A DNA stretch of 64,000 bases from Nocardioides psychrotolerans (GCF_900113685.1 NZ_FOQG01000012.1:62001-126000); one strand, 5' to 3'; counted from the stretch's first letter, positions 48,364-58,741 are shown. The notes: generated by a model not told the origin, from the letters alone. Numbers and translations: made by a program.

Positions 48364-48906
48364 CCCATCCAGCCGATCCGTCTCTTCGGCGACCCCGTGC
48401 TGCGCAAGCCCGCGCTCGAGGTCGTCGACTTCGACAAGGAGCTGCGCAAGCTGGTCGAGGACCTCACCGACACCATGCTCGACGCCCCCGGCGCGGGCCT
48501 CGCCGCGCCCCAGATCGGGGTCGGGCTGCGCGCCTTCACCTGGTACGTCGACGGCGAGGTCGGCCACCTGATCAACCCGCGCCTCGAGCTGTCGGCCGAG
48601 CTCCAGGACGGCCTCGAGGGCTGCCTGTCCCTCCCCGAGCTCACCTACGAGTGCCAGCGGGCGATGTCGCTCGTGGCCCACGGTTTCGACATGCACGGGG
48701 AGCCGGTGACCATCCAGGGCTCCGACCTGCTCGCCCGCGCCATCCAGCACGAGACCGACCACCTCGACGGGGTGCTCTTCATCGACCGCCTCGACACCGC
48801 TACCCGCAAGGCGGCGATGAAGGAGATCCGCGAGTCGGAGTGGTTCGGCCTCGAGCGGCCTGCCGTCAAGCTCAGCCCCCACGCCACCCGAGGTCTCGGG
48901 ATCTGA
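48361..48906 (+). CDS. def: Peptide deformylase
   Basis: This metalloenzyme removes the formyl group from nascent proteins. The 181-residue protein has all three motifs: [10 protein letters not shown] (motif 1, about 44-53), EGCLSLPE (metal Cys, about 86-93) and QHETDHLDG (HExxH-type, about 130-138). It begins [18 protein letters not shown]. It shares one base with the fmt ATG, forming the usual def-fmt pair of formylation and deformylation. The start codon comes directly after a promoter. Confidence 0.97.
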   Translation: MPIQPIRLFGDPVLRKPALEVVDFDKELRKLVEDLTDTMLDAPGAGLAAPQIGVGLRAFTWYVDGEVGHLINPRLELSAELQDGLEGCLSLPELTYECQRAMSLVAHGFDMHGEPVTIQGSDLLARAIQHETDHLDGVLFIDRLDTATRKAAMKEIRESEWFGLERPAVKLSPHATRGLGI

Positions 48907-49832
48907 TGCGCCTCGTCTTCGCCGGCACCCCTGACGTCGCCCTGCCCGCTCTCGACGCCCTCCTGGCCTCCGACCACGAGGTCGTCGGTGTCGTCACCCG
49001 GCCCGACGCGCCGTCCGGTCGGGGCCGCAAGCTGGTCGCCAGCCCCGTCGCCCAGCGCGCCGAGGAGCTCGGGCTGCCGGTCCTCAGGCCGACCCACCCG
49101 CGTGAGCCTGACTTCCAGGCCGAGCTGCGCGCGCTCGAGCCCGACTGCTGCCCGGTGGTGGCCTATGGCGCCCTGCTGCCCCAGTCGGCCCTCGACATCG
49201 CGCCGCTCGGCTGGGTCAACCTGCACTTCTCGTGCCTGCCCGCCTGGCGCGGCGCTGCCCCTGTCCAGCACTCGATCTGGGCCGGGGACGAGGTCACCGG
49301 TGCGACGACGTTCCGGATCGTCAAGGAGCTGGACGCAGGGCCGACGTTCGGGGTCATGACCGAGCGCATCCGCGACGACGACACGGCCGGCGACCTACTG
49401 GCCCGGCTCGCCGAGGGCGGCGCCGGCCTCTTGGTCGCCACCATCGATGGCCTGGCCGACGGCTCGATCCAGGCCCGCGAGCAGCAGGACGAGGGCGTCT
49501 CGTTCGCCCCCAAGATCAACGTCGACGACGCCCGCATCGACTGGGCCATGGCCGGCCACCTCATCGACCGCCAGGTCCGGGCGTGCACGCCGGCCCCCGG
49601 CGCCTGGTCGCTCTTCGAGGGTGAGCGCATCAAGATCGGCCGGGTCACGGTCGTCGACGAGCAGGTGCCGGTCGGCGTCATCGACGTCCGCAAGAACCAC
49701 GTCCTGGTCGGCACCGGCACCTACGCCGTGCTGCTCGGGGAGGTCAAGGCCTTCGGCAAGAAGCAGATGGCGGCGGCCGACTGGGCCCGCGGGGCGCGTC
49801 TCGAGTCGGGCACCAGGCTAGGTGTTGCGTGA
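48906..49832 (+). CDS. fmt: Methionyl-tRNA formyltransferase
   Basis: This enzyme formylates initiator Met-tRNA using 10-formyl-THF. The 308-residue protein starts [20 protein letters not shown]. The formyl-transferase core shows [19 protein letters not shown], with catalytic Asn and His, and the catalytic Asp in ELDAGPTFG. The C-terminal OB-like domain contacts tRNA (about 210-308). The usual SLLP is CLPA here, a mild variant. It overlaps def by one base. Confidence 0.96.
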   Translation: MRLVFAGTPDVALPALDALLASDHEVVGVVTRPDAPSGRGRKLVASPVAQRAEELGLPVLRPTHPREPDFQAELRALEPDCCPVVAYGALLPQSALDIAPLGWVNLHFSCLPAWRGAAPVQHSIWAGDEVTGATTFRIVKELDAGPTFGVMTERIRDDDTAGDLLARLAEGGAGLLVATIDGLADGSIQAREQQDEGVSFAPKINVDDARIDWAMAGHLIDRQVRACTPAPGAWSLFEGERIKIGRVTVVDEQVPVGVIDVRKNHVLVGTGTYAVLLGEVKAFGKKQMAAADWARGARLESGTRLGVA

Positions 49833-49853
49833 CCGCGGTGTCACGGGTTCGCC

Positions 49854-49869
49854 TAGGTTGTCGATCATG
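49854..49869 (+). promoter_or_regulatory. Leaderless-type promoter -10 (TAGGTT) for the YjbR gene
   Basis: TAGGTT (49854-49859), then 7 nt and the ATG at 49867. It lies in the 34-bp gap after fmt. Confidence 0.5.
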
Positions 49870-50280
49870 AGCCGCCCGGCGACCCCCGACGACATCGCCG
49901 AGATCTGTCTCGCCCTGCCCGAGGTCGAGCTCGGCACCTCCTGGGGCGACCGGCCGACCTACCAGGTCCCGCGCGGCGACAAGGGCAAGGGCTTCCTGCT
50001 CTACCGGGCCCCGGGCAAGACCGCGATCGACCCCGAGACCGGTGAGCCCTACGACGATCTCCTGGTCATCACCACGCCCACCGAGGCCGAGAAGCAGGCG
50101 CTGGTCGACGACCCCGACCTGCCGTTCTTCACCATCGACCACTTCCGCGGCTACCCCGCCGTTCTGGTGCAGCTGTCGCGGCTCGGCGAGATCAGCCGCG
50201 AGGAGCTCGCCGAGATCATCACCGACGCCTGGGCGTCCAAGGCACCCAAGCGCCTCGTCCGGGAGCTCCTCGGTGGCTGA
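49867..50280 (+). CDS. MmcQ/YjbR-family protein
   Basis: The 137-residue protein begins ATPDDIAEICLALPEVELGTSW and continues with strands and TPTEAEKQALVDDPDLPFFT and HFRGYPAVLVQLSRLGEIS, the pattern of the MmcQ/YjbR double-wing fold often annotated as DNA-binding. The C-terminal helix (REELAEIITDAWASKAPKRL) is typical. Biological role is not established in the family. Its 3' end overlaps rsmB by 8 bp. Confidence 0.9.
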   Translation: MSRPATPDDIAEICLALPEVELGTSWGDRPTYQVPRGDKGKGFLLYRAPGKTAIDPETGEPYDDLLVITTPTEAEKQALVDDPDLPFFTIDHFRGYPAVLVQLSRLGEISREELAEIITDAWASKAPKRLVRELLGG

Positions 50281-51688
50281 CCAGGCGCCGCGGCGGTCGG
50301 GTCCGGCCGTGCGACCGCCGGCCCCTCGACCAGGATCGGGCAAGGCGGCTGCCCGCCAGGAGATCGACCCTGCCCGCCAGGCTGCCTACGAGGTGCTGAA
50401 GGCGGTGCGCGTCGACGGTGCCTACGCCAACCTGGTCCTCCCGGCTGTCATCCGTCACTTCGGGCTCGACGCCCGCGACGCGGCGTTCGCCACCGAGCTG
50501 GCCTCCGGCACGCTGCGGCGCCGCGGGACCTACGACGCGATCATTGCCGCGTGCGCCGACCGGTCCCTGCGCAAGATCGAGGAGAAGGTGCTCGACGTCC
50601 TGCGGCTGGGCACCCACCAGCTGCTCTCGATGCGGGTTCCTGACCACGCCGCGATCAGCACGTCCGTCAACCTCGTGCGCACCAAGGGCACCTCCGGCGC
50701 GGGCAACTTCGCCAACGCTGTGCTGCGCAAGGTCTCCGAGCACGACCTCGAGGAGTGGATCACCCGCGTCGCACCGCGCAAGCCGCCCAGCCGCTACGCC
50801 GAGGTGGCCTTCAGCCACCCCGTGTGGATCGTCGACGAGCTGCGCAAGGCCGTCGGCGAGAGCGAGCTCCACGCCGTGCTGGCCGCCGACAACGAGCCGC
50901 CGCGCGTGACCCTCGTGGCGCGCCCCGGGCGGTCCACGGTCGAGGAGCTGCCCGGCGAGCCCACGCCCTACTCGCCCTACGGCGTGGTGCTCGAGGGTGG
51001 GGACCCCGGCGCCGTGCCCGCGGTGAAGGACGGTCGTGCGGGAGTGCAGGACGAGGGCTCCCAGCTGGTCGCCGCAGTGCTGGCCGCTGCCATGGTCGAG
51101 GGTCCCGACGAGCGGTGGCTGGACCTGTGCGCCGGCCCCGGTGGCAAGGCGGCGCTGCTCGCGGCCCTCGCGGGGGAGCGCGGCGCGGAGGTCCTGGCCG
51201 TCGAGCGCCAACAGCACCGCGCCCGCCTCGTCGCGCGAGCGTTGGCCGGGTCGCCGGGGGTGCTCGGGATCGTCACGGCCGACGGCACCGCGCCACCGCT
51301 GCGCGCCGGGAGCTTCGACCGGGTCCTGGTCGACGCGCCGTGCACGGGCCTGGGCGCGCTGCGTCGACGGCCCGAGGCGCGCTGGCGGCGCAAGCCCGAT
51401 GACCTGTTCACCCTGGTGCTGCTGCAGCGCCAGCTGCTGACCTCCGCCCTGGCGTTGACGCGCACCGGGGGCGTGGTCCTCTACGCCACGTGCTCGCCGG
51501 TCACCGCCGAGACCGACGACGTCGTCAGCTCGGTGCTCCAGGGCCGCGACGACGTCGTCCTCGAGGACGCGCGCGCCCTGCTGGCGCAGGTGCCCGACTG
51601 CGATGGTCGGCTCCCCGGGACCGTGCAGCTGTGGCCGCACCGCCACGGCACCGACGCGATGTTCATGGCGCTCTTCCGTAAGGTCTGA
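50273..51688 (+). CDS. rsmB: 16S rRNA m5C967 methyltransferase RsmB
   Basis: RsmB methylates 16S rRNA C967. The GTG at 50273 gives 471 residues. A Pro/Arg-rich start is followed by a NusB-like RNA-binding domain (about 30-165, ARQAAYEVLKAVRVDGAYAN) and the SAM methyltransferase domain: LCAGPGGKAALLAALA (SAM loop, about 287), VDAPCTGLGALRRRPEARWR (about 352) and the catalytic YATCSP (about 403). Both conserved cysteines (release Cys in PCTG, nucleophile Cys in TCSP) are present. It is coupled to the preceding gene by 8 bp. Confidence 0.95.
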   Translation: MADQAPRRSGPAVRPPAPRPGSGKAAARQEIDPARQAAYEVLKAVRVDGAYANLVLPAVIRHFGLDARDAAFATELASGTLRRRGTYDAIIAACADRSLRKIEEKVLDVLRLGTHQLLSMRVPDHAAISTSVNLVRTKGTSGAGNFANAVLRKVSEHDLEEWITRVAPRKPPSRYAEVAFSHPVWIVDELRKAVGESELHAVLAADNEPPRVTLVARPGRSTVEELPGEPTPYSPYGVVLEGGDPGAVPAVKDGRAGVQDEGSQLVAAVLAAAMVEGPDERWLDLCAGPGGKAALLAALAGERGAEVLAVERQQHRARLVARALAGSPGVLGIVTADGTAPPLRAGSFDRVLVDAPCTGLGALRRRPEARWRRKPDDLFTLVLLQRQLLTSALALTRTGGVVLYATCSPVTAETDDVVSSVLQGRDDVVLEDARALLAQVPDCDGRLPGTVQLWPHRHGTDAMFMALFRKV

Positions 51689-51690
51689 CC

Positions 51691-52674
51691 ATGGCTGCTG
51701 GGAAGTCCGCGCCGCCCGCCATCGAGGTCGAGGTGGACGGCCGGGTGATCCGGGTGAGCAACCCCGACCGGGTCTACTTCGGTGAGTCGGGGGCCACGAA
51801 GGCTGACCTCGTCGACTACTACCTCGCCGTCGGCCCCGGCATCCTCAACGCGCTCTTCGAGCGGCCCACCATGCTGCACCGCTTTCCGAAGGGGCTCGCG
51901 GGCGACAAGGTGCACCAGAAGCGGATCCCGCGGGGGGCGCCGCCCTGGGTCGAGACCGTGCAGCTGCACTTCCCCCGCTGGAACCGCACCGCCGACGAGC
52001 TCTGCGTGACCGAGCTCGGGGCGGTGATCTGGGCAGTGCAGATGTCGACGGTGGAGTTCCACCCGTGGAACAGCCGACGCGAGGACCCCGAGAGCCCCGA
52101 CGAGTGGCGCATCGACCTCGATCCGGGGCCGCTCTCGGACTATGCCCAGGTGCGCCGGGTCGCCCACGTCGCCCACGAGGTGCTCGACGAGCTCGGGGCG
52201 GTCGGCTATCCCAAGACCAGCGGCGGGTCGGGCCTCCACGTCTACGTCCGGATCCGCCCCGACCACGGTCACAAGGCCGTACGACGAGCCGCGCTCGCCT
52301 TCGCCCGTGAGGTCGAGCGTCGGGCCGCCGACGACGTGACCACGACCTGGTGGCGCAAGGACCGCGACCCCCACAAGCTCTTCGTCGACTACAACCAGAA
52401 TGCCCGCGACCACACGATCGCGGCCGCCTACTCCGTGCGCGGCGTGCCCGACGCCCGCGTCTCCACGCCGATCCGCTGGGACGAGGTCGACGACGTCGAT
52501 CCCCGCGACTGCACGATCTTCACCGTGCCCGACCGGTTCGCCGAGCTGGGTGACCTGCACGCGGGGATCGACGGCGACGTCTTCGACATCACGCCGTTGC
52601 TCGAGTGGGCGGACCGCGACGAGCGCGCCGGGCAGGAGACGCCCGACGAGCCCGAGGCGCCCCAGCCCGGCTAG
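51691..52674 (+). CDS. Stand-alone LigD-type polymerase/primase (archaeo-eukaryotic primase fold)
   Basis: The 327-residue protein corresponds to the POL domain of bacterial LigD without ligase or phosphoesterase domains. It begins VIRVSNPDRVYFGESGATKADLVD and has MLHRFPKG, the catalytic Asp pair in RIDLDPG (about 139-145), the SGGSGLHVYV (about 178-187) and DYNQNARDHTIAAAYSVRG blocks. It adds ribo- or deoxynucleotides in end joining or repair in relatives such as the mycobacterial PolD proteins. No Ku or ligase gene is beside it. Its stop is shared, in CTAG, with the convergent ggt gene. Confidence 0.92.
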   Translation: MAAGKSAPPAIEVEVDGRVIRVSNPDRVYFGESGATKADLVDYYLAVGPGILNALFERPTMLHRFPKGLAGDKVHQKRIPRGAPPWVETVQLHFPRWNRTADELCVTELGAVIWAVQMSTVEFHPWNSRREDPESPDEWRIDLDPGPLSDYAQVRRVAHVAHEVLDELGAVGYPKTSGGSGLHVYVRIRPDHGHKAVRRAALAFAREVERRAADDVTTTWWRKDRDPHKLFVDYNQNARDHTIAAAYSVRGVPDARVSTPIRWDEVDDVDPRDCTIFTVPDRFAELGDLHAGIDGDVFDITPLLEWADRDERAGQETPDEPEAPQPG

Positions 52675-54563
52675 CGCGCCGCCCGCACGACGTACGCCGC
52701 GCCGCCGCCCCGCCGCACGGGCTCGGCGACGGCGACGACCCGGCCACCGCGGCCGAAGCGGATCGCGGTGGCGGCCCCGATGTCGGAGGCGCTGGTGAGC
52801 CCGTCGCCGGACGGCACCAGGTCGTGGCCGTAGAGCTCCTCGAGGGCCCTGCCGTAGGCGGTGATGAAGGCCGGCTCGGCCGTGACCGTGGCGGTGTTGC
52901 GCTGGGACGCGCGCGGTGCCGCGATCGCCTCGGGCAGGCTCATGCCGAGGTCGACGTGGTTGACCAGCACCTGCAGCACCGTGGTGATGATCGTGGAGCC
53001 GCCGGGGGAGCCGAGGGCGAGAAACGGCCTGCCGTCCTTGAGCACGATCGTCGGCGACATCGAGGAGCGCGGGCGCTTGCCGGGCTGGATCCGGTTGGGG
53101 TCGGCCGGGTCGTAGACGGTCGTGAAGTCCGTCAGCTCGTTGTTGAGCAGGAAGCCCTTGCCGGGCACGACGATCCCCGAGCCACCGGTCTGCTCGATGG
53201 TGAGCGTGTATTCCACGACGTCGCCCCACCGGTCGGTGACGGTGAGGTTGGTGGTGGAGATGTTCTCGGTGTCCTCGTCCGGCTCCGTCGTGGCGGCGGT
53301 CGCGCCACACGTGCCGTCGTAGTCGTCGACGTCGCCGGCCTCGGTCGGTTTCGCCATCGCGGTGTCGCCGATCTGGCAGGCGCGCTCGGCTGCGAACCGG
53401 TCGTCGAGGAGGTCGCGCAGTGGCACGTCGACGTACGCCGGGTCCCCGACGTAGGCGCCGCGGTCGGCGAACGCGAGGGCACTGGCCTCGAGGTAGTGGT
53501 GCAACGCCTCGGGGGCGTCCATCGCGCCGAGGTCGTCGCCCTCGAGGATGTTGAGCGCCTCGCCGACCGTCGAGCCCCCGCTGGAGGACGGGGCCATCCC
53601 GAAGACGTCGTAGCCGCGGTAGCGCGTGCTGGTCGGTGCCTGGGCGCGCAGCCGGTAGTCGCGCAGGTCGCGGACGGACATGGTCCCGGGAGGCACGGGC
53701 AGCGTGGTCGCGTTGCTCGTCGGTGGGTCCTGCACGGTGCGCACGATGAGGCGGGCGAGTGGCCCGGTGTAGAACGCTGCCTTCGTGCCGCGTCTGCCGA
53801 TGGCGGTGAGGGTGTCGGCGAGGTCGGGGTTGCGGAACGTCGAGCCCACCGCCGGCGCCTTGCCACCCGGGAGGAACAGCCGCCGGGTCGCGGGGAAGGC
53901 CGCGAAGCGCTCGCGGTTGTCCTCGGTCTGTTGATGGAAGGTCGCGTCGACCCTGAACCCGTTGCGGGCCAGGGCGATCGAGGGCCGGAGCGCCTGCTCG
54001 AGGGACTGGGTGCCCCAGCGGCGCAGCGCCGTCTCCCAGGTCGCGGGCGTGCCGGGCGTGCCGACCGAGACGCCGCTGGTGACGAGGTCGGGCGTGAACG
54101 GGTAGGGCTCGCCGGTCTCGGGGTCGATGAACGCGTCGCTGGGCATCCGGCGGGGTGCGGTCTCGCGACCGTCGAGCGTCTGCACCGTGCGGGTCTTCGC
54201 GTCGTAGTGGACGAAGTAGCCACCACCGCCGATGCCGGCGCTGTAGGGCTCGGTGACGCCGAGAGCCGAGGCCATCGCGACGGCGGCGTCCGTCGCGTTG
54301 CCGCCCTTCTTGAGGACGTTGAGGCCGACCCTGCTGGCGTAGGGGTCGACGCTCGACACCGCGCCGCCGTAACCGGTGCTGGTGGCAGTCTTGGGGGGTG
54401 CGGCGATCGGCTTGGCCTGCGCGGCGCCGGCCGGAGGGGCGCCGGCCGGTGGTGCGGTTGCTAGGGAGGCGCCGGCGGAGGCTGCCTCGACGGCTCCGAG
54501 TGCCAGACCCCCGGAGAGGGTCAGGCCGAGGAGTACGGCGAGCGGACGTTGGGCGCGTGACAT
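52671..54563 (-). CDS. ggt: Secreted gamma-glutamyltransferase
   Basis: This autoprocessed hydrolase/transferase acts on glutathione-like gamma-glutamyl compounds outside the cell. The ATG at 54563 follows GGGAGG by 9 nt; 630 residues begin with a signal peptide ([19 protein letters not shown]), then a low-complexity Ala/Pro stretch to about 60. The large subunit has [12 protein letters not shown] and [13 protein letters not shown]. The nucleophile Thr437 lies in [13 protein letters not shown], with Asn where many GGTs have His. An acidic insert (about 406-435) precedes the cleavage site. [21 protein letters not shown] follows, as in the family ([10 protein letters not shown] and GSPGG parts). 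Confidence 0.93.
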   Translation of the reverse strand: MSRAQRPLAVLLGLTLSGGLALGAVEAASAGASLATAPPAGAPPAGAAQAKPIAAPPKTATSTGYGGAVSSVDPYASRVGLNVLKKGGNATDAAVAMASALGVTEPYSAGIGGGGYFVHYDAKTRTVQTLDGRETAPRRMPSDAFIDPETGEPYPFTPDLVTSGVSVGTPGTPATWETALRRWGTQSLEQALRPSIALARNGFRVDATFHQQTEDNRERFAAFPATRRLFLPGGKAPAVGSTFRNPDLADTLTAIGRRGTKAAFYTGPLARLIVRTVQDPPTSNATTLPVPPGTMSVRDLRDYRLRAQAPTSTRYRGYDVFGMAPSSSGGSTVGEALNILEGDDLGAMDAPEALHHYLEASALAFADRGAYVGDPAYVDVPLRDLLDDRFAAERACQIGDTAMAKPTEAGDVDDYDGTCGATAATTEPDEDTENISTTNLTVTDRWGDVVEYTLTIEQTGGSGIVVPGKGFLLNNELTDFTTVYDPADPNRIQPGKRPRSSMSPTIVLKDGRPFLALGSPGGSTIITTVLQVLVNHVDLGMSLPEAIAAPRASQRNTATVTAEPAFITAYGRALEELYGHDLVPSGDGLTSASDIGAATAIRFGRGGRVVAVAEPVRRGGGAAYVVRAAR

Positions 54564-54660
54564 CTGAAGTGCCTCCCGAGACAGAGGTGGTGGCGTGGTC
54601 GCCTGGCTTGTGCTGCCGGTCCCCACCTTGGGCGATCGGATGCGGTCCTGTCGAGGGCCC

Positions 54661-54677
54661 TAGGATCACTGCTCGTG
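54661..54677 (+). promoter_or_regulatory. rpe: Leaderless-type promoter -10 (TAGGAT) for rpe
   Basis: TAGGAT (54661-54666), 8 nt, then the GTG at 54675. It lies in the short divergent gap with ggt. Confidence 0.55.
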
Positions 54678-55337
54678 GGAATCCAGATCACGCCGAGCAT
54701 CCTGAACGCCGACTTCGCCCAGCTGGGTGCGGAGGTCGCACGCATCGGCAGCGCCGACTGGGTGCACGTCGACGTCATGGACAACCACTTCGTCCCCAAC
54801 CTGACCTTCGGGCCGACGATGGTCGAGGCGCTCGCACGCTCCACGGACATCCCCCTCGACGCGCACCTGATGATCGAGGACGCCGACCGCAACGCCCTGA
54901 CCTACGTCGAGGCCGGTTGCGGCTCGGTCACCTTCCACGTCGAGGCCGCTGCAGCACCGGTCCGCCTGGCCCGCGAGATCCGTGCCGCCGGGGCCCGCGC
55001 CAGCATGGCGCTGCGCCCCGCGACCCCGATCGAGCCCTACGAGGACCTGCTCCCCGAGCTCGACATGCTGCTGATCATGACCGTCGAGCCCGGTTTCGGT
55101 GGCCAGAAGTTCCTCGACCTCTGCCTGCCCAAGATCCGCCGCGCCCGGGCCATGATGGTCAAGCACGGCATCGAGACCTGGCTCCAGGTCGACGGCGGCG
55201 TCTCTCTCGAGACCATCGAGCGCTGTGCCGAGGCCGGCGCCGACGTCTTCGTCGCCGGCTCGGCCGTCTACTCCGCCGCCGACCCCGACCGGATGGTCGC
55301 CGAGCTGCGCGCCGCCGCCGAGGCCGTCACCGCCTGA
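54675..55337 (+). CDS. rpe: Ribulose-phosphate 3-epimerase
   Basis: This (beta/alpha)8 enzyme interconverts ribulose-5-phosphate and xylulose-5-phosphate. The 220-residue protein shows [32 protein letters not shown] with the metal-binding His and Asp, [23 protein letters not shown] and [19 protein letters not shown]. Ribulose-5-phosphate is also the substrate of the DHBP synthase encoded by ribBA downstream, a metabolic link with the neighbouring operon. Confidence 0.97.
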   Translation: MGIQITPSILNADFAQLGAEVARIGSADWVHVDVMDNHFVPNLTFGPTMVEALARSTDIPLDAHLMIEDADRNALTYVEAGCGSVTFHVEAAAAPVRLAREIRAAGARASMALRPATPIEPYEDLLPELDMLLIMTVEPGFGGQKFLDLCLPKIRRARAMMVKHGIETWLQVDGGVSLETIERCAEAGADVFVAGSAVYSAADPDRMVAELRAAAEAVTA

Positions 55338-55527
55338 CTCGGCGTCGCTCCTGTGCCGGGTCACCGAGCCGCGCCAGGACTGCAACATCGCGCCGACTCG
55401 GGCGCTTGGACGCGCCCCGCGCGCCTGGCCAGGGGAGGGAAGAGGGCTCGGTGAGACGCTTAACACGGACTCCCCTCGGTCGCGCGGGCGAGGCTGTGGC
55501 ATCCTGAGAGTGACGAGTTCTCAACTC

Positions 55528-55653
55528 GCGTGCTCTGGGGTCGGTGTAATTCCGAGCCGGCGGTGAAAGTCCGCGACCCGGTCACCGCCAGTGACCGGTT
55601 GATCAGGTGCAACTCCTGGACCGACGGTGAAAGTCCGGATGGGAAGCGCACGC
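55528..55653 (+). ncRNA. FMN riboswitch (RFN element)
   Basis: The conserved RFN core is clear: GGGGTCGGTGTAATTCCGAG, CCGGCGGTGAAAGTCCGCGA, CAGTGACCGGTTGATC, GGTGCAACTCCTGGACCGAC and GGTGAAAGTCCGGATGGGA follow in order. The closing stem P1 is GCGTGC (55528-55533) with GCACGC (55648-55653). It lies between rpe and ribD and controls the riboflavin operon by binding FMN. A small hairpin (CGAGTT-CTC-AACTCG, 55514-55528) borders P1 at the 5' side. The rest of the rpe-ribD gap (55338-55527) shows no gene and no clear promoter. Confidence 0.95.
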
Positions 55654-55696
55654 AGATGACGTCGACGCACGCCGGTGACGGCTGCGCCACGTCATC

Positions 55697-55733
55697 GTTG
55701 CCCCGGAGTCCGCGACCGGATGCGAGGGGCGAC
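55697..55733 (+). promoter_or_regulatory. Shine-Dalgarno-sequestering stem behind the FMN aptamer
   Basis: GTTGCCCC (55697-55704) pairs with GGGGCGAC (55726-55733) over 8 bp with one G-U. The right arm holds the GAGGGG ribosome site of ribD (ATG 55737). It probably forms the expression platform that masks translation when FMN is bound. Confidence 0.55.
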
Positions 55734-55736
55734 CTC

Positions 55737-56819
55737 ATGAGCTTCACCCCAGCCGAGCAGGCCGCGATGACGCGCGCCCTCGAGCTGGCGGCGACCCCGG
55801 GCGTCCCGATGGTCGCCGACACCCGTCGGGTCGGGTGCGTGCTGCTGGCCGACGACGACACCACGGTGGCCGAGGGCTACCACCGCGGCCCCGGCACGCC
55901 CCACGCCGAGGCCGCAGCGCTGGCGCAGGCAGGCGAGTCAGCGCGCGGTGCCACCGCCGTCGTCACCCTCGAACCGTGCCACCACACGGGTCGCACCGGC
56001 CCCTGCACGGAGGCGCTGGTCGCCGCCGGCGTACGACGGGTGGTCTACGCCGAGTCCGACGCCAACCCGGTCGCGGCTGGTGGTCGGGCCCGGCTGGAGG
56101 CCGCCGGCATCGAGGTCGAGACAGGGCTGATGGCCACCGCCGCCGACGCGCTGGCCGGGGTCTACCAGCTGGCCCAGCGCGAGCAGCGCCCCTTCGTGAC
56201 CTGGAAGTTCGCCACGACCCTCGACGGACGCAGCGCGGCCGCCGACGGCACCAGTCGCTGGGTCTCGAGCGCCGCCGCGCGTCGCGACACCCACCGCCTG
56301 CGCGCGCTGTGCGACACGATGCTGGTCGGGAGCAACACCGTGGCGGTCGACGACCCGCTGCTGACCGTGCGCGACGAGCACGACCGACCGGTCGGGCCGG
56401 AGCGTCAGCCGTTGCGTGCGGTGATGGGGGAGCGCGACCTCGACCCGGCGCGCCGGGTCTTCAACACCGATGCGGAGACCGTGCACCTGCGCACCCGCGA
56501 TCCCCACCGCGCGCTCGCGGAGCTCTTCGTCCGCGACCGTCAGCACGTCTTCCTCGAGGGTGGGCCGACCCTGGCCGCGGCCTTCCTGCGCGCTGGTCTC
56601 GTCGACGAGATCGTCACCTACGTCGCGCCGATGCTCCTGGGCGCCGGCCGCAGTGCGGTCGGTGACCTCGGAGTCACCACCATCGCCGAGGCGTTCCGTC
56701 CGGTGGTCACCGACGTGACCGTCCTCGACCCGAGTCCCGCCGACGGTGCAGCCGGCGAGCAGCCCAACATCCGCCTCACCCTGCGGCCCGCGCGCCTGCA
56801 CCAGCAGAAGGAGCACTGA
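55737..56819 (+). CDS. ribD: Bifunctional pyrimidine deaminase/reductase RibD
   Basis: RibD deaminates and reduces the pyrimidine intermediate of riboflavin synthesis. The 360-residue protein starts at ATG 55737 after GAGGGG. The zinc deaminase domain has HAEAAAL (about 56) and [11 protein letters not shown] (about 82-92); the reductase domain starts [20 protein letters not shown] and has [18 protein letters not shown] and [12 protein letters not shown]. Longer upstream readings would run through the riboswitch and are wrong. It is immediately followed by ribE, with no gap. Confidence 0.96.
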   Translation: MSFTPAEQAAMTRALELAATPGVPMVADTRRVGCVLLADDDTTVAEGYHRGPGTPHAEAAALAQAGESARGATAVVTLEPCHHTGRTGPCTEALVAAGVRRVVYAESDANPVAAGGRARLEAAGIEVETGLMATAADALAGVYQLAQREQRPFVTWKFATTLDGRSAAADGTSRWVSSAAARRDTHRLRALCDTMLVGSNTVAVDDPLLTVRDEHDRPVGPERQPLRAVMGERDLDPARRVFNTDAETVHLRTRDPHRALAELFVRDRQHVFLEGGPTLAAAFLRAGLVDEIVTYVAPMLLGAGRSAVGDLGVTTIAEAFRPVVTDVTVLDPSPADGAAGEQPNIRLTLRPARLHQQKEH

Positions 56820-57461
56820 ATGTTCACCGGAATCGTCGAGGAGCTCGGCACCGTCGCCGCGGTCGAGGACCAGGGAGACGCGATCCGTCTCACGGTCCGG
56901 GCCAGCACCGTCCTGAGCGACGCCGGTCTGGGCGACTCGATCTCTGTCAACGGCTGCTGCCTGACCGTCGTCTCCCACGACGGCGTGCAGTGGACCGCCG
57001 ACGTCATGCAGGAGACGCTCGACAAGACCAGCCTCCAGGGCGTCAAGCCCGGCGACCGGGTCAACCTGGAGCGCGCTGTCACCGCCGAGAAGCGTCTCGG
57101 GGGGCACATCGTGCAGGGTCACGTCGACGGCGTCGGCCACGTCGTGAGGAGAAGCCCCAGCGAGCACTGGGAGGTCGTCGAGATCTCGATGCCGCCCGAG
57201 CTGGGCCGCTACCTCGTCGACAAGGGCTCGATCACCGTCGACGGCGTGAGCCTCACGGTCGTCGAGGCCCACGACACCACGTTCACCGTCAGCCTCATCC
57301 CCGAGACGCTGGCGCGCACCACCCTCGGGTCCCGACAGCCGGGAGACCGCGTCAACCTCGAGGTCGACATCATCGCCAAGCACGTCGAGAAGCTCGTCCG
57401 TGCCTACACGCAGGACGCCGGTGCCACCGCGGGCACCGGCACCACCAAGGAGCAGTCATGA
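56820..57461 (+). CDS. ribE: Riboflavin synthase alpha chain
   Basis: This enzyme dismutates two lumazines to riboflavin. The 213-residue protein consists of two lumazine-binding barrels: the first starts [12 protein letters not shown] and has [10 protein letters not shown]; the second has [10 protein letters not shown] and [21 protein letters not shown] Thr/Gly-rich tail ends the protein. It begins one base after the ribD stop and overlaps ribBA by 4 bp. Confidence 0.96.
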   Translation: MFTGIVEELGTVAAVEDQGDAIRLTVRASTVLSDAGLGDSISVNGCCLTVVSHDGVQWTADVMQETLDKTSLQGVKPGDRVNLERAVTAEKRLGGHIVQGHVDGVGHVVRRSPSEHWEVVEISMPPELGRYLVDKGSITVDGVSLTVVEAHDTTFTVSLIPETLARTTLGSRQPGDRVNLEVDIIAKHVEKLVRAYTQDAGATAGTGTTKEQS

Positions 57462-58741
57462 CCGACGAGAGCACGTCCCACGACCGGGTGCGTCTCGACT
57501 CCATCGAGCGCGCCATCGCCGACATCGCGGCCGGCAAGGCCGTCGTCGTGGTCGACGACGAGACTCGCGAGAACGAGGGCGACATCATCTTCGCCGCCAG
57601 CAAGGCGACGCCGGAGCTGATGGCGTTCACGATCCGCTACTCCAGCGGCGTCATCTGCGTGCCCATGCCGGCTGACATGCTCGACCGGCTCGAGATCCCG
57701 CTGATGACCCCGCACAACAAGGACAAGCTGCGCACCGCCTACACGATCTCGGTCGACGCCCGCGACGGCGTCAGCACCGGCATCTCGGCCGCCGATCGGG
57801 CCCACACCGCCCGCGTGCTCGCCGACTCGGCCACCGAGCCGTGGGAGATCACCCGGCCGGGCCACGTCTTCCCCCTGCGCTACCGCGAGGGTGGTGTCCT
57901 CGTACGCCGTGGCCACACCGAGGCGGCCGTCGACCTGGCCACGCTGGCCGGGCTCACCCCCGCCGGGGTGCTGGTCGAGGTCGTCAACGACGACGGCACG
58001 ATGAAGCGCGCGCCCGAGCTGCGGGCGTTCGCCGACGAGCACGACCTGGCGATGATCTCGATCGACGACCTGGTCCGCTACCGGCGCCGCCACGAGAACC
58101 TCGTCGAGCGGGTCGCGGAGACCCGGCTGCCGACTCGCCACGGTGACTTCACGGCCTACGGCTATCGCATCACCGTCGACGGCAGCGAGCACATCGCGCT
58201 CGTCTACGGCGACGTCGGCGGCTCCGAGCCGGTGCTGACCCGGGTGCACTCCGAGTGCCTCACGGGTGACGCCTTCGGCAGCGCCCGCTGCGACTGCGGT
58301 CCCCAGCTCGACGAGGCGCTCGAGCGGATCGTGACCGAGGGTCGGGGTGTCGTGATCTACCTGCGCGGCCACGAGGGCCGGGGGATCGGCCTGGTGGCCA
58401 AGCTGCAGGCCTACCAGCTGCAGGACGGCGGCCGCGACACCGTGGACGCCAACCTCGACCTGGGTCTCCCGGCCGACGCGCGCCACTACGGCACTGCCAC
58501 CCAGGTCCTGCGCGACCTCAAGGTCGAGAGCGTCCGGCTGCTGACCAACAACCCCGAGAAGGTCAGCAACCTCGAGGACTTCGGCATCCGTGTCGCCGAG
58601 CGGGTGCCGCTGACCCCGCACCCCAACGACCACAACCTGGCCTACCTGCTGACCAAGCGGGACCGCATGGGCCACCACCTGCCCGACCTCGACGAGCCCC
58701 TGCTCGACGACGCGGGTCTCGACGAAGGGGCTGTGCGATGA
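57458..58741 (+). CDS. ribBA: Bifunctional DHBP synthase / GTP cyclohydrolase II
   Basis: RibBA makes both starting compounds of riboflavin synthesis. The ATG at 57458 gives 427 residues. The N-terminal DHBP synthase domain has [19 protein letters not shown] (about 27-45) and [21 protein letters not shown] (site motif [14 protein letters not shown]). The GTP cyclohydrolase II domain (from about 220) has the zinc Cys motif [15 protein letters not shown] (about 266-280) and [12 protein letters not shown]. It is the third gene of the rib operon and overlaps ribH by 4 bp. Confidence 0.97.
   Translation: MTDESTSHDRVRLDSIERAIADIAAGKAVVVVDDETRENEGDIIFAASKATPELMAFTIRYSSGVICVPMPADMLDRLEIPLMTPHNKDKLRTAYTISVDARDGVSTGISAADRAHTARVLADSATEPWEITRPGHVFPLRYREGGVLVRRGHTEAAVDLATLAGLTPAGVLVEVVNDDGTMKRAPELRAFADEHDLAMISIDDLVRYRRRHENLVERVAETRLPTRHGDFTAYGYRITVDGSEHIALVYGDVGGSEPVLTRVHSECLTGDAFGSARCDCGPQLDEALERIVTEGRGVVIYLRGHEGRGIGLVAKLQAYQLQDGGRDTVDANLDLGLPADARHYGTATQVLRDLKVESVRLLTNNPEKVSNLEDFGIRVAERVPLTPHPNDHNLAYLLTKRDRMGHHLPDLDEPLLDDAGLDEGAVR

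Noticed and set aside
51481..54669. A 1062-codon open frame on the minus strand through rsmB, the LigD-type gene and ggt
   Set aside because: It shares no recognisable domain, overlaps three secure genes, and its Arg/Pro-rich make-up is that of an off-frame reading.
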